Counted from the stretch's first letter, positions 1-8,973 are shown. The stretch is DNA of 36,007 bases from Gammaproteobacteria bacterium (GCA_013152415.1 JAADGI010000014.1:68489-104495), one strand, 5' to 3'. The notes: generated by a model from the letters alone, not told the origin. A program made the numbers and translations.

Positions 1-45
1 ATTATGCATTGACTCTTTCCTTTGTGGGCCTGACACTTAGTTCTC

Positions 46-819
46 ATGGTTGAGGTTTTACACGTCGATGCATTTGAGGACAACTATATCTGGTTGATCC
101 GTGGTCTTGATGACACTTCAAAAGTGGCCATAGTGGACCCTGGCGATGAGATACCAGTCTATGCCACCCTCAAAAAACATGCATTGACACCCCTGGCCAT
201 CCTCTGCACCCACCACCATGGTGACCATACCGGTGGTATTGACAATATCCTCAAGCATTATTCCATCCCGGTATTTGGCCCCGCCCAGGAGCACATCCCG
301 GGGATCAGCCATAGGTTAAAACAAGGTGACCCTGTTGACCTTCATGGCCTCGGGCTTCGCTTTGAGGTCTTGGATGTGCCCGGACACACCCGTGGCCACA
401 TCGCCTACTATGGTCACGGTATGTTATTTTGTGGTGACACCCTGTTTAGTGCCGGCTGTGGCCGCTTGTTTGAAGGCACCGCTGAACAGATGTTGATCTC
501 CTTAAACAAATTGAGCGCCCTGCCTGACGATACACAGGTCTACTGCACCCATGAATACACCGCGGATAACCTGCGCTTTGCCCTGCAACTAGAACCCAGT
601 AACCCTGATTTATTGGCCTATATCAAGAAGATAGAAAAGCTGCGTCAAACTGGACTGCCCACCCTACCCACCACCATCGGTGCGGAAAAGACCTTTAACC
701 CCTTTCTGCGCAGCGCCGAACCCGAAGTTAAAGAAGCTGCACAAGCACACTGTGGACACGCCTTGCGCACCCCGGAAGAAGTATTTACCGAAGTTAGAAA
801 GTGGAAAGACCGGTTTTAG
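46..819 (+). CDS. gloB: Hydroxyacylglutathione hydrolase (glyoxalase II)
   Basis: Cytosolic zinc hydrolase that splits S-lactoylglutathione into D-lactate and glutathione, the second step of methylglyoxal detoxification. At 257 residues it has the usual bacterial GloB length. The metallo-beta-lactamase signature THHHGDH lies at residues 55-61, giving the metal ligands His56, His58, Asp60 and His61. Further ligands follow at His114 (PGHTRGH), Asp131 (CGDTLF) and His169 (CTHEYT). The C-terminal part carries the family's NPFLR substrate-binding segment. The ATG at 46 opens directly into the conserved VEVLHVDAFEDNY start. It lies upstream of mltD on the same strand, as in Pseudomonas, but a 309-bp spacer with its own promoter separates them. 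Identification is firm. Confidence 0.96.
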   Translation: MVEVLHVDAFEDNYIWLIRGLDDTSKVAIVDPGDEIPVYATLKKHALTPLAILCTHHHGDHTGGIDNILKHYSIPVFGPAQEHIPGISHRLKQGDPVDLHGLGLRFEVLDVPGHTRGHIAYYGHGMLFCGDTLFSAGCGRLFEGTAEQMLISLNKLSALPDDTQVYCTHEYTADNLRFALQLEPSNPDLLAYIKKIEKLRQTGLPTLPTTIGAEKTFNPFLRSAEPEVKEAAQAHCGHALRTPEEVFTEVRKWKDRF

Positions 820-1128
820 GCGGACCAGCAAACCAGACACAGTAAAATAAGCCTCCAGAATTCGCGGGGATCCCGGGATGCTTGTTGCTCTCACCAAGCC
901 GCCAAAGAACTCTTGACTGTCCACGGCAAGGTAATGAACGGTACGGGCAGTACCAGTTTGCACCCCAAGCCACTTTTTCCTTCGCATATTTGCGAAAACA
1001 CCCTCCGCAAGATGGGGCCAAGAAGCACATTTTTACTATAAAAACAAGCAGTTGACGCTATCTTCTCGAATCGGTAGTATTTTGCCTCCGGACCAAAAGA
1101 CTAAACAAAATCGGACCCGTCCAAAACA
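820..1128. other. gloB-mltD intergenic spacer
   Basis: This 309-bp spacer has no convincing gene on either strand. It holds a good sigma70-type promoter for mltD (1052-1080). It also has a run of restriction-type palindromes at 858-877 (GAATTC, GGATCC and CCCGGG within 20 bases) for which I see no biological reading. Open frames antisense to this spacer lack ribosome binding sites and recognisable motifs. Confidence 0.6.
1052..1080 (+). promoter_or_regulatory. Sigma70-type promoter of mltD
   Basis: The -35 box is TTGACG at 1052-1057 and the -10 box is TAGTAT at 1075-1080, with exactly 17 bases between them. Both are close to consensus. Transcription would start about 1087, giving a roughly 40-base 5' leader before the mltD ATG at 1129. 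Confidence 0.6.
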
Positions 1129-2484
1129 ATGAATAAGAACCGTAGCCCGATTGCCGCAAAGCACCTGGTTTTGATCGCACTGACGACCCTGGTGGTCGGT
1201 TGTGCCAGCCAAGGCCCAACCCAGCGTGACCCAGCACCCGGTGGTGAGTCTGAACAGACCACAAACCTGCAAGACCCCAGCCAATATGAGGACCTATGGG
1301 ATCGGATTCGAGCTGGTTTTGCCTTGAAGCCCATCGATAGCAAGATCGTGCGCCGCTACGAAAAATGGTATGCCGACCGTCCGGAGTACATGGAGAACAT
1401 GACCCATCGGGCGCGGCGTTATCTGCACCACATCGTCACCCGGGTCGAAGCACGGGGAATCCCCACCGAAATTGCCCTATTACCCGCCATTGAGAGCGCC
1501 TTTAAGCCCCTGGCCTATTCCCGTGCCCGGGCATCGGGGCTGTGGCAGTTTATCCCCTCCACCGGCCGTCACTATGGGCTCAAACAAAACTGGTGGTACG
1601 ACGGTCGCCGGGATGTATTGGCTGCCACCGATGCCGCCCTCGACTACCTGGAAAAATTACATAAACAATTCAACGGTGACTGGCACTTGGCCCTGGCAGC
1701 CTATAATGCCGGTGAACGCCGCATTGAAAGAAACCTGGCCTACAACGCCCGCAAGGGCCGGTCCACGGACTACCAATCCCTGCGTAGTCTGAAGCGAGAG
1801 ACCCGCCACTATGTGCCCAAGCTCATTGCCGTGGTCAATATCATTCGCGACCCCCAGGCCTTCGGTCTTGAATTAGAACCCATCCCCAATAAGCCTTACT
1901 TTGAGACAGTGGATGTGGGCAGCCAGATAGACCTGGGAGTGGTGGCCAATCTTTCCGATATAGGTATTCGTGAACTACACGTCTTAAACCCAGCCTTCCG
2001 TCGCTGGGCTACCGATCCCCAGGGACCCCACCGTATCCTGGTACCCGTAGGTAAAAAACGCGTGGTTGAACAAGGTATCGCCGCTCTACCCGCATCAAAG
2101 CGCATGCAGTACACCCGTTACGTGGTCAGACGGGGTGACACCGTGGGGGGTATTGCCCAGCGCTATGGCCTGTCCGCCGGGGCCGTGCGATCAACGAATA
2201 AATTACGCGGCAACATGATACGTGCAGGCCAGAATCTGCTCATCCCCCTATCGAGTCGCGCCCTGGCCAAAGCCAAACGTGCTAAACCTCGACGGGTGGT
2301 CAGCGCCAGAAAATACCGCAACACAAGGGGCAAAGCTCAACTTGTTCACAAGGTAAGACGGGGTGAAACCCTCTACGCCATCGCCAAAAAATACAATGTC
2401 TACGTCTATCAACTGGCCCAATGGAACAAGCTTGATGTGGATGGCATCCTCAATCTGGGTCAGAAAATCAAGGTCGTTAGATAA
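1129..2484 (+). CDS. mltD: Membrane-bound lytic murein transglycosylase D
   Basis: Lipoprotein enzyme of the periplasm that cleaves the MurNAc-GlcNAc bond of peptidoglycan to form 1,6-anhydro ends. The 451-residue protein starts with a lipoprotein signal (lipobox LVVGC, lipidated Cys25). The SLT goose-lysozyme-like domain follows at about residues 100-220, with the catalytic Glu122 in ALLPAIESAF and the motifs GLWQFIPSTG and ALAAYNAGE. The C-terminus has two LysM peptidoglycan-binding repeats (about 340-385 and 405-450, each with a RRGDT or RRGET start). Domain order and length match E. coli MltD. It is driven by its own promoter at 1052-1080 and converges on rimI with only 6 bases between the stops, so the two genes may interfere at their 3' ends. 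Confidence 0.97.
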   Translation: MNKNRSPIAAKHLVLIALTTLVVGCASQGPTQRDPAPGGESEQTTNLQDPSQYEDLWDRIRAGFALKPIDSKIVRRYEKWYADRPEYMENMTHRARRYLHHIVTRVEARGIPTEIALLPAIESAFKPLAYSRARASGLWQFIPSTGRHYGLKQNWWYDGRRDVLAATDAALDYLEKLHKQFNGDWHLALAAYNAGERRIERNLAYNARKGRSTDYQSLRSLKRETRHYVPKLIAVVNIIRDPQAFGLELEPIPNKPYFETVDVGSQIDLGVVANLSDIGIRELHVLNPAFRRWATDPQGPHRILVPVGKKRVVEQGIAALPASKRMQYTRYVVRRGDTVGGIAQRYGLSAGAVRSTNKLRGNMIRAGQNLLIPLSSRALAKAKRAKPRRVVSARKYRNTRGKAQLVHKVRRGETLYAIAKKYNVYVYQLAQWNKLDVDGILNLGQKIKVVR

Positions 2485-2490
2485 TCGTTT

Positions 2491-2955
2491 TCACAGGGTC
2501 TTGGCCAATATCAACGCATCTTCCTTGCCATCCTCGGCCGGGTAGTAATCAGGCCGCACCCCAATCTCGTTGAAACCCACGTTGTCATACAAGCGTCGCG
2601 CCTGCTTGTTAGATTTACGTACCTCCAAAAATGCCATTTGCGCATGGTAGTGCCGCGCCATATCCAATAAGTATCCTACCAGGCGCACGCCCAGGCCCTG
2701 CCTCTGGCACACTGAGTGAATACCAACATTGAGTATATGGCATTCACCTGCGGCCACAGACATCACGCCATAGCCCCGGATCTCACCGGCAGTTTCGTAG
2801 ACCATACAAAAATAGCCCACCCGCAAACAATCGCGAAAAATACCCTCCGACCAGGGAAACGAATAGATGCGCTCCTCAATAGCCATCACCCCGAACAAGT
2901 CTTCTTTTGTCATGGGCCGCAACTGGGGCTCATCAATAGACATCACCGCGCTCAT
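2491..2955 (-). CDS. rimI: Ribosomal protein bS18 alanine N-acetyltransferase (GNAT)
   Basis: GNAT-fold enzyme predicted to acetylate the N-terminal alanine of ribosomal protein S18 using acetyl-CoA. The frame is open up to 3000, but I chose the ATG at 2955 because it overlaps the upstream glycosylase stop in a four-base ATGA junction. This gives 154 residues, the usual RimI length. The acetyl-CoA loop QRQGLGVR lies near residues 84-91. The family's FLEVR segment and RLYDNVGF motif follow at about 109-128 and hold the Glu and Tyr expected in the active site. Translational coupling to the uracil-DNA glycosylase is likely. Many GNATs look alike, but the PWSEGIFRDC segment is typical of RimI. 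Confidence 0.92.
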   Translation of the reverse strand: MSAVMSIDEPQLRPMTKEDLFGVMAIEERIYSFPWSEGIFRDCLRVGYFCMVYETAGEIRGYGVMSVAAGECHILNVGIHSVCQRQGLGVRLVGYLLDMARHYHAQMAFLEVRKSNKQARRLYDNVGFNEIGVRPDYYPAEDGKEDALILAKTL

Positions 2956-3677
2956 GACAATGCCCCCAAAAGTGATTGCGCCAGACACAGGTCCGCCCAT
3001 GCCTTTTTCTTGTCGATGGGGCTGCGTAACAAATAGGCCGGATGATAGCTTACAACCAAGGGAATACCGGTATCTGCATATTGATGGCTGCGGCCACGCA
3101 AACGACTAATGGGGTCCGTAGTCTTCAACAAAGACTGTGCCGCAAATCTGCCCAGGGCCACGATGATACGGGGTTGAATGAGTTCCACCTGGCGCAACAA
3201 ATAAGGCTCACAGTGCTGGACCTCCTTACCTGCCGGATCCCGGTTGGCCGGAGGGCGGCATTTCAATACATTTGCGATATACACTTGTTCACGCTTCAGG
3301 TTAAGAGCAAACAGCATGGCATTCAGCAATTGGCCTGCCCGGCCCACAAAGGGTTCACCCCGACGATCTTCCTCGGCACCGGGGGCCTCACCCACAAACA
3401 GCCAGTCGGCACCCTGATCGCCCACACCAAAAACGGTTTGCGTGCGGGTACTATGCAGTTCACAGGCCTGACAGCCTGCCACAGTTTGTTGCAGGTCTTG
3501 CCAATCAAGTTTAGCGATAGCAGGGGGTGTCGCCCTAACCTCAACTTTGGCTTCAACTTCAGGATCGGATGTATCGATGCAACCGGGCTGCTCAATCGGA
3601 GAAATTATCGAGTGACGTAACTCCCAAACCTGGATACCCATGGCATCCAGGATTTGGTGTTGCTGTTTATCGACCAT
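2952..3677 (-). CDS. Type-4 (family 4) uracil-DNA glycosylase with [4Fe-4S] cluster
   Basis: Base-excision repair enzyme that removes uracil from DNA. The 241-residue protein has the family-4 layout: four cluster cysteines at Cys69, Cys72, Cys140 and Cys156, the uracil-pocket motif GEAPGAEED (96-104), and the HPAYLLR motif around His212. The first 60 residues are a variable extension beginning with an AMGIQVWELR segment, common in proteobacterial copies that were once annotated as phage SPO1 DNA polymerase-related proteins. The start is ATG with a GGAT-type ribosome site upstream. It forms a two-gene unit with rimI through an ATGA overlap, a pairing also seen in other gammaproteobacteria. No gene symbol is widely accepted (udg4 or udgA are used). 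Confidence 0.93.
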   Translation of the reverse strand: MVDKQQHQILDAMGIQVWELRHSIISPIEQPGCIDTSDPEVEAKVEVRATPPAIAKLDWQDLQQTVAGCQACELHSTRTQTVFGVGDQGADWLFVGEAPGAEEDRRGEPFVGRAGQLLNAMLFALNLKREQVYIANVLKCRPPANRDPAGKEVQHCEPYLLRQVELIQPRIIVALGRFAAQSLLKTTDPISRLRGRSHQYADTGIPLVVSYHPAYLLRSPIDKKKAWADLCLAQSLLGALS

Positions 3678-3714
3678 CGCGCATCCCTTGTTGGAAGAGC
3701 CTATTTTTCTAAAC

Positions 3715-3765
3715 CGCCAAGATGCCGGGCTTTATTATCAATATTCAATCGCCCCATTCTTGGCG
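3715..3765. repeat. Inverted repeat in the leuA-UDG spacer
   Basis: A perfect 8-bp inverted repeat, CGCCAAGA at 3715-3722 and TCTTGGCG at 3758-3765, encloses a 35-base AT-rich loop. The arms resemble the CTTGGCG part of the dispersed CTTTGCG-type repeat at 26022-26054. On the minus strand it lies downstream of leuA and could form a hairpin in the 3' end of that transcript, although no strong T run follows. Confidence 0.5.
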
Positions 3766-3774
3766 ACCCCGGCA

Positions 3775-3819
3775 AGAGTATCAGCCCTCAAATAATACAC
3801 TTGGTCGTTTACCGGCGTC
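3775..3819. repeat. 45-bp dispersed repeat, copy 1
   Basis: This segment matches 26050-26094 at 39 of 45 positions without gaps, sharing the core ATACACTTGG and CGTTTACC. Both copies sit just downstream of a minus-strand gene (here leuA, there truA). Confidence 0.75.
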
Positions 3820-3849
3820 GAGCTTTAAGCACATATTCTCCTATAGCCC

Positions 3850-5397
3850 CTAAATCGGCTGATTGGTCTGTGGGTGACGGCGCTCAGCCGGTGACACGAT
3901 TTTGTTCAGGGCATTGATATAGGCCTTGGCCGATGCAATAACGATGTCCGTATCCGCACCATGGCCATTGACCATACGGCCACCGCGTTCCAGCCTCACG
4001 GTAACTTCACCTTGGGCATCGGTACCGCTAGTGATATTGCTGACCGAATAAAGCTGCAACTCGCCACCGCTATCCACCACATTCTCAATGGCCCGAAATG
4101 CGGCATCCACCGGCCCACTACCCTCTGAGTCTGCCTTTTGCTCTTTGCCATCTACCGCCAAGGTAATATTGGCAAGGGGTATTTCCCCACTTTGAGAACA
4201 GACCTTTAATGACACCAGACGAATATAATCAGTGGCCTGCTCAAGACCCTCTTCGGTCACCAGGGCCTGTAAATCCTCATCAAAGATTTCATGTTTCTTA
4301 TCGGCCAGGTCCTTGAATCGACTAAATGCCGAATTCAGATCTTCCTCAGTTTTAAACTCAAACCCCAATTCAGCCAAACGTTGACGAAAGGCATTTCGGC
4401 CTGAGTGCTTACCCAACACCATGCGGTTGGCCGACCAACCCACATCCTCGGCACGCATAATTTCATAGGTCTCACGATGTTTGATCACACCATCCTGGTG
4501 AATGCCCGATTCATGGGCAAAGGCATTGGCACCGACGATGGCCTTGTTGGGCTGCACCGGGAACCCGGTTATGCCCGAGACCAAGCGACTGCTGGGCACA
4601 ATCTGGGTGGTATCGATATAACTGTCACAGTCAAACGTATCCTGACGGGTACGCACCGCCATAACAATCTCTTCAAGTGAGGCGTTACCTGCCCGCTCAC
4701 CCAAACCATTGATGGTGCATTCCACCTGACGAGCACCGGCAGCCACCGCCGCCAAAGAATTGGCCACTGCCAAGCCCAAGTCATTGTGACAATGTACAGA
4801 GAAAATGGCCTTATCCGAGTTGGGGACACGCTCAATGAGAGTCTGGATCAAGCCACCAAATTGCTGGGGTAAATTGTAGCCCACGGTGTCGGGGATATTG
4901 ACGGTACGGGCACCGGCATCGATCACGGCCTCTAGCACCCGACACAAAAAATCAATCTCCGAACGGCCCGCATCTTCCGGCGAGAATTCCACATCATCGG
5001 TATACTGTCGGGCACGCTTGACCGCCCACACCGCCCGTTCCAATACCGCATCAGGCTGCATACGAAGTTTCTCTTTCATATGCACTGGCGAAGTAGCAAT
5101 GAAGGTATGCACCCTGCCACGGGCCGCAGCCTTGACCGCTTCGGCGGCAACATCAATATCTTTTTCGGTGGCCCGTGCCAGGGCACAAACCGTACTGTTC
5201 TTAACCGCCTCGGCAACATATTTGACAGCCTCAAAATCCCCAGGGCTGGCCACCGGAAAACCCGCCTCGATGACATCGACACGCATACGTTCCAGCAGCT
5301 TGGCAATACGCACCTTCTCGTCTCGAGTCATCGACGCACCGGGGCTTTGCTCGCCATCACGCAAGGTGGTATCAAAAATAATCAATTTGTCACTCAT
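3850..5397 (-). CDS. leuA: 2-isopropylmalate synthase
   Basis: Catalyses the first committed step of leucine synthesis: acetyl-CoA plus 2-oxoisovalerate to 2-isopropylmalate. The 515-residue protein is a full-length LeuA type 1. The TIM-barrel catalytic half has [14 protein letters not shown] near residues 10-23 (metal ligand Asp14) and HCHNDLG with His202 and His204. The glycine-rich segment [14 protein letters not shown] includes the metal ligand Asn238. The C-terminal third (about 390-515) is the leucine-sensing regulatory domain, so feedback inhibition by leucine is expected. It is the last gene of the ilvBHC-psd-pssA-leuA order. A 272-base spacer before it carries its own promoter and a candidate leader peptide, so it is probably also transcribed independently. 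Confidence 0.97.
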   Translation of the reverse strand: MSDKLIIFDTTLRDGEQSPGASMTRDEKVRIAKLLERMRVDVIEAGFPVASPGDFEAVKYVAEAVKNSTVCALARATEKDIDVAAEAVKAAARGRVHTFIATSPVHMKEKLRMQPDAVLERAVWAVKRARQYTDDVEFSPEDAGRSEIDFLCRVLEAVIDAGARTVNIPDTVGYNLPQQFGGLIQTLIERVPNSDKAIFSVHCHNDLGLAVANSLAAVAAGARQVECTINGLGERAGNASLEEIVMAVRTRQDTFDCDSYIDTTQIVPSSRLVSGITGFPVQPNKAIVGANAFAHESGIHQDGVIKHRETYEIMRAEDVGWSANRMVLGKHSGRNAFRQRLAELGFEFKTEEDLNSAFSRFKDLADKKHEIFDEDLQALVTEEGLEQATDYIRLVSLKVCSQSGEIPLANITLAVDGKEQKADSEGSGPVDAAFRAIENVVDSGGELQLYSVSNITSGTDAQGEVTVRLERGGRMVNGHGADTDIVIASAKAYINALNKIVSPAERRHPQTNQPI

Positions 5398-5497
5398 GGG
5401 ATTCTCTCCGCTATCAATCCATAACCATTAGGCCATTAAATCCACTGCCGTAGCGGGCAGGGATAAAAAAATACAGGGATATTAAAATCGGATAGTT

Positions 5498-5511
5498 GCG
5501 CCTAGCGGCGC
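5498..5511 (-). promoter_or_regulatory. Hairpin at the end of the leuA leader ORF
   Basis: On the minus strand GCGCC, a four-base loop (GCTA) and GGCGC form a perfect five-pair stem that spans the leader stop codon. A second stem (CGCCA/TGGCG at 5558-5571) lies upstream. A GGCGCC segment next to that stem (5556-5561) could pair with the GCGCC arm instead. Such mutually exclusive pairings are typical of attenuators. A run of seven T lies 27 bases downstream (5465-5471 on the plus strand as A), too far for a standard terminator. Confidence 0.4.
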
Positions 5512-5609
5512 AGCAGCACTGAGAAGAGCGGGACAAGAGCAAAACAAACACGACCGGCGCCAAAATTGGCGTGAGAAAAGAGTGGAGATTGAGAGGCTCG
5601 CCTAGTCAT
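5502..5609 (-). CDS. Candidate leuA leader peptide (35 aa)
   Basis: A 35-codon ORF from ATG (5609) to TAG (5502) sits alone between pssA and leuA. Its last third reads ALVPLFSVLLRR, so four of the five leucine codons fall within the final 11 residues, including a CTG-CTG pair four codons before the stop. The stop codon lies inside a GC hairpin (5498-5511). Known leucine leader peptides (for example LeuL of E. coli) work by ribosome stalling at leucine codons to control a downstream terminator. By position and content this ORF fits that role, but the classical terminator is not clear. It is too short to recognise by homology, and leucine enrichment is modest overall (5 of 35). Confidence 0.45.
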   Translation of the reverse strand: MTRRASQSPLFSHANFGAGRVCFALVPLFSVLLRR

Positions 5610-5618
5610 GATGATCTA

Positions 5619-5647
5619 TATATAGCTGTGATTTGATTTTAATTCAA
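5619..5647 (-). promoter_or_regulatory. Predicted promoter of the leuA leader transcript
   Basis: Reading the minus strand, TTGAAT (5647-5642) and TATATA (5624-5619) are separated by exactly 17 bases. The expected start point is about 5611-5613, only a few bases before the ATG of the leader ORF at 5609. No ribosome binding site precedes that ATG, so the leader peptide would be read from a nearly leaderless mRNA. Confidence 0.5.
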
Positions 5648-5669
5648 GCCCCAATCATTACCGAAAGCC

Positions 5670-6464
5670 TTAGGTCTTCTCCCGCTCACGCCGTTTTTTA
5701 CGGTGAAGCATCAGGCCCGAGACCGGGCCAGACAGAAAATAGAGCAAGGACATCGCAAAAAGCACCCGTGCCGGATCAAACGAGATCACCACCAAAACCA
5801 ACACCATGGCCAACAACACCACAAAGGGTACTCGACCCTTCAGATCAAGGTCCTTATAGCTTCGATAGGGAATATTGCTGACCATGGCCAAGGCGGCCAA
5901 TACGGTAAACACCAGGGTCACCATAAGCCAATCCTCACCACGCTGCTCATAATTCGTCACCACCCATACCAGTGAAGCCGCCATAGCGGCGGCGGCAGGG
6001 CAGGGCAGACCTTGAAAATATCGCTTATCATGGGCCTTCTGGGTGTTGAATCGTGCCAGGCGCAAGGCGACTGCTGCCACGTATATAAAGGCCACTAACC
6101 AACCCAGCTTGCCACGTAGATGTAAAGTCCAGTCATAGAGCACCAGTGCCGGGGTAAGCCCGAATGAGATCATATCCGACAGACTGTCGTACTCAGAGCC
6201 AAAGTCGCTGGTGGTATGGGTCAATCGTGCAATACGCCCGTCGAGACCATCGATAATCAGGGCGATAAAAATGGCAATGGCGGCGGCTTCATAGTTGCCC
6301 TTGCTGGCCTGAACAATGGCAAAGAATCCGGCAAACAAACCGGCGGTGGTAAACAAGTTGGGCAGGATGTAAATGCCCTTACGGGTTGGGCGCTCACCCT
6401 CAATCACTGCACTACGCTTGCGCCGTTTAAGTGGCTTTAGTTTTGGGCGTTTTATTTTTGGCAT
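5670..6464 (-). CDS. pssA: CDP-diacylglycerol--serine O-phosphatidyltransferase
   Basis: Inner-membrane enzyme that makes phosphatidylserine from CDP-diacylglycerol and serine, the substrate of Psd encoded just upstream. The CDP-alcohol phosphotransferase signature is complete: Asp75-Gly76, Ala79-Arg80, Gly89, Asp93 and Asp97. Hydrophobic helices follow through most of the 264 residues, after a strongly basic N-terminus (KIKRPKLKPLKRRKR) that should stay in the cytoplasm. A basic tail, HRKKRREREK, ends the protein. This is the multi-spanning type II (Bacillus-like) enzyme, not the phospholipase-D-like PssA of E. coli. It lies 52 bases after psd and is probably co-transcribed with it. Confidence 0.95.
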   Translation of the reverse strand: MPKIKRPKLKPLKRRKRSAVIEGERPTRKGIYILPNLFTTAGLFAGFFAIVQASKGNYEAAAIAIFIALIIDGLDGRIARLTHTTSDFGSEYDSLSDMISFGLTPALVLYDWTLHLRGKLGWLVAFIYVAAVALRLARFNTQKAHDKRYFQGLPCPAAAAMAASLVWVVTNYEQRGEDWLMVTLVFTVLAALAMVSNIPYRSYKDLDLKGRVPFVVLLAMVLVLVVISFDPARVLFAMSLLYFLSGPVSGLMLHRKKRREREKT

Positions 6465-6516
6465 TATCCGTTCCCCTTGCTGCAGTCACACCACTACAGG
6501 CCATCACAAAACTGAA

Positions 6517-7164
6517 TCAATGGACCAGATGGGCAATGATATCACTTCCCGCCTTAAGCTTATCCCCCAGCTTGGCCTCAATCTTGGTATTGGTAGGCAA
6601 ATAAACATCCACCCGAGAACCAAATCGGATAAAACCATAACGTTCACCATGACCCAGACGATCACCCGGTTGCGCATAACACAAAATCCGGCGGGCAATG
6701 AGACCGGCTACCTGTACACAGGTGATATCGTCCTTTTCATCGGTTTGCAACCACAAGGCATTACGTTCATTTTCTACAGAGGCCTTGTCCAGGGCGGCAT
6801 TAAAAAATCGTCCCCTGTGGTACCACCGGTTGATGACCTTGCCTTCGATAGGGGCGCGATTGGAATGTACATTAAAGACATTCATAAACACGCTGATCTT
6901 GATCGCCTGACGATCCAAATAGGGATCTTGGGTCTCACCCACGAATACCACCCGACCGTCGGCAGGACTCACCACACCCAAGGGATCGGAAGGGATGTGA
7001 CGTCGAGGGTCACGAAAAAACTGCAATACAAACAGTGTAATGCCCCACAAAGGGGCTGCCCAATAGGGGCCGTAGTGGTAATGCACCACAGCCGCTGCCA
7101 GGACCGCTATTGAAATATGTACCCAGCCCTCACGGGCCAACAGAGGGTGACGCCGCTCAGCCAT
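6517..7164 (-). CDS. psd: Phosphatidylserine decarboxylase proenzyme (short form)
   Basis: Converts phosphatidylserine to phosphatidylethanolamine with a pyruvoyl cofactor formed by self-cleavage. The 215-residue protein belongs to the short PSD-A type. A hydrophobic N-terminal segment (about 14-50) anchors it. The PADG motif and the FMNVFNVHSNRAP block follow at about 67-105. The self-cleavage site is Gly182-Ser183 within RFGSRVDVYLP, which splits it into beta and alpha chains. Serine 183 becomes the pyruvoyl group. The order ilvC-psd-pssA-leuA is widely conserved in beta- and some gammaproteobacteria. Confidence 0.96.
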   Translation of the reverse strand: MAERRHPLLAREGWVHISIAVLAAAVVHYHYGPYWAAPLWGITLFVLQFFRDPRRHIPSDPLGVVSPADGRVVFVGETQDPYLDRQAIKISVFMNVFNVHSNRAPIEGKVINRWYHRGRFFNAALDKASVENERNALWLQTDEKDDITCVQVAGLIARRILCYAQPGDRLGHGERYGFIRFGSRVDVYLPTNTKIEAKLGDKLKAGSDIIAHLVH

Positions 7165-7197
7165 CGTAGTACCGCCTTTTGGTAAGATGTTATTTAA

Positions 7198-7270
7198 GGG
7201 TACTTCTACCCAACCCTTCCTCCGGGTGCTCCCTGGGGGAAAAGGGGCTATTAATTATATAGAAGTGCCC
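7198..7270. repeat. MITE-like element, short copy, between ilvC and psd
   Basis: A 73-bp element whose ends, GGGTACTTCTA (7198-7208) and TAGAAGTGCCC (7260-7270), form an inverted repeat matching at 10 of 11 positions. Reverse-complemented, it matches the left arm of the 31450-31609 element over the blocks GGGCACTTCTAT, ATAGCCCCTT and GGGTTGGG. It occupies most of the ilvC-psd spacer and carries no coding sequence. Confidence 0.7.
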
Positions 7271-7295
7271 TTGGAGTCGTTATCAGAAAACCGAA

Positions 7296-8324
<1,029 letters not shown>

Positions 8325-8405
8325 TTAATTTGCACGCCAACTTAGTGTCGACGCTGAAAATTGAAGATATTAAAAAATGGAGTCAGCATCGGATGGCAAC
8401 TCTAT

Positions 8406-8435
8406 CCGTCATTCCGACCTACACCGGGATGACGG
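8406..8435. repeat. Palindromic repeat between ilvH and ilvC
   Basis: CCGTCATTCC and GGGATGACGG flank a short loop and form a strong imperfect hairpin. The sequence resembles the CGTCATTCCC-type palindromic elements found scattered in many proteobacterial genomes. Within the operon it could stabilise the ilvBH message or reduce read-through into ilvC. Confidence 0.6.
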
Positions 8436-8472
8436 TGGAATTATGTTATTCGACTCAGCCCCCTTTCCCGCC

Positions 8473-8973
8473 TTAAACCTGCAAACCCCTTTCGCCCCGG
8501 GCGATACCCGATACTCCCGAGCGCACGGTCTCCATAATCGAGCCCGTGGGTAAAGTCTCCAAATAGGCATCCAGCTTGCTGCCCGTACCGGTGACCTCGA
8601 TGGTGTAGAAGGCATCGGTCACATCAATCACCCGGCCACGGAAAATATCGACCAAACGCTTGACCTCATCGCGCAAACTGCCTTCGGCCCTAACCTTAAT
8701 CAGCATCATCTCCCTCTCAATATGGGGACCCTCGGTCAAATCCACCAGGCGCACCACATCGACCAGCTTGTTTAATTGTTTGGTAATCTGTTCGATGACA
8801 CGCTCCGAACCACTGGTGACGATGGTCATACGCGACAGCGTCTCGTCTTCTGTAGGGGCAACAGTCAAAGACTGGATGTTATAGCCCCGGGCTGAAAACA
8901 GGCCCGCCACTCTTGAAAGGGCACCGGCTTCATTTTCCAACAAGATGGAAATGATGTGTCTGTCGTCGCTCAC
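8473..8973 (-). CDS. ilvH: Acetolactate synthase small (regulatory) subunit
   Basis: Regulatory partner of IlvB; it raises activity and gives feedback inhibition by valine. The 166-residue protein has an N-terminal ACT domain (about 3-75) beginning HIISILLENEAGALSRVAGL, with the valine-site residues of the family, and a C-terminal domain containing DVTDAFYTIEVTGTG. The start is GTG at 8973 and overlaps the ilvB stop as GTGA, so the two subunits are translationally coupled at their expected stoichiometry. Length and motifs are standard. Confidence 0.96.
   Translation of the reverse strand: MSDDRHIISILLENEAGALSRVAGLFSARGYNIQSLTVAPTEDETLSRMTIVTSGSERVIEQITKQLNKLVDVVRLVDLTEGPHIEREMMLIKVRAEGSLRDEVKRLVDIFRGRVIDVTDAFYTIEVTGTGSKLDAYLETLPTGSIMETVRSGVSGIARGERGLQV

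Noticed and set aside
858-877. EcoRI, BamHI and SmaI sites packed in 20 bases, like a cloning linker
   Set aside because: Flanking sequence continues smoothly with native composition on both sides and no vector sequence is seen, so chance or a natural palindrome is more likely.
3042-3620. 192-codon plus-strand frame opposite the uracil-DNA glycosylase
   Set aside because: Shadow frame; the minus strand carries the complete cluster cysteines and active-site motifs.
3654-3917. Plus-strand frame in the UDG-leuA spacer whose translation resembles one at 26028
   Set aside because: The similarity comes from the shared 45-bp repeat read in the same frame, not from related proteins.
6373-7113. Long open frame on the plus strand antisense to psd and the start of pssA
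   Set aside because: It lies opposite two firmly identified enzymes, has no recognisable motif or ribosome site, and its composition is that of a mirrored coding frame.
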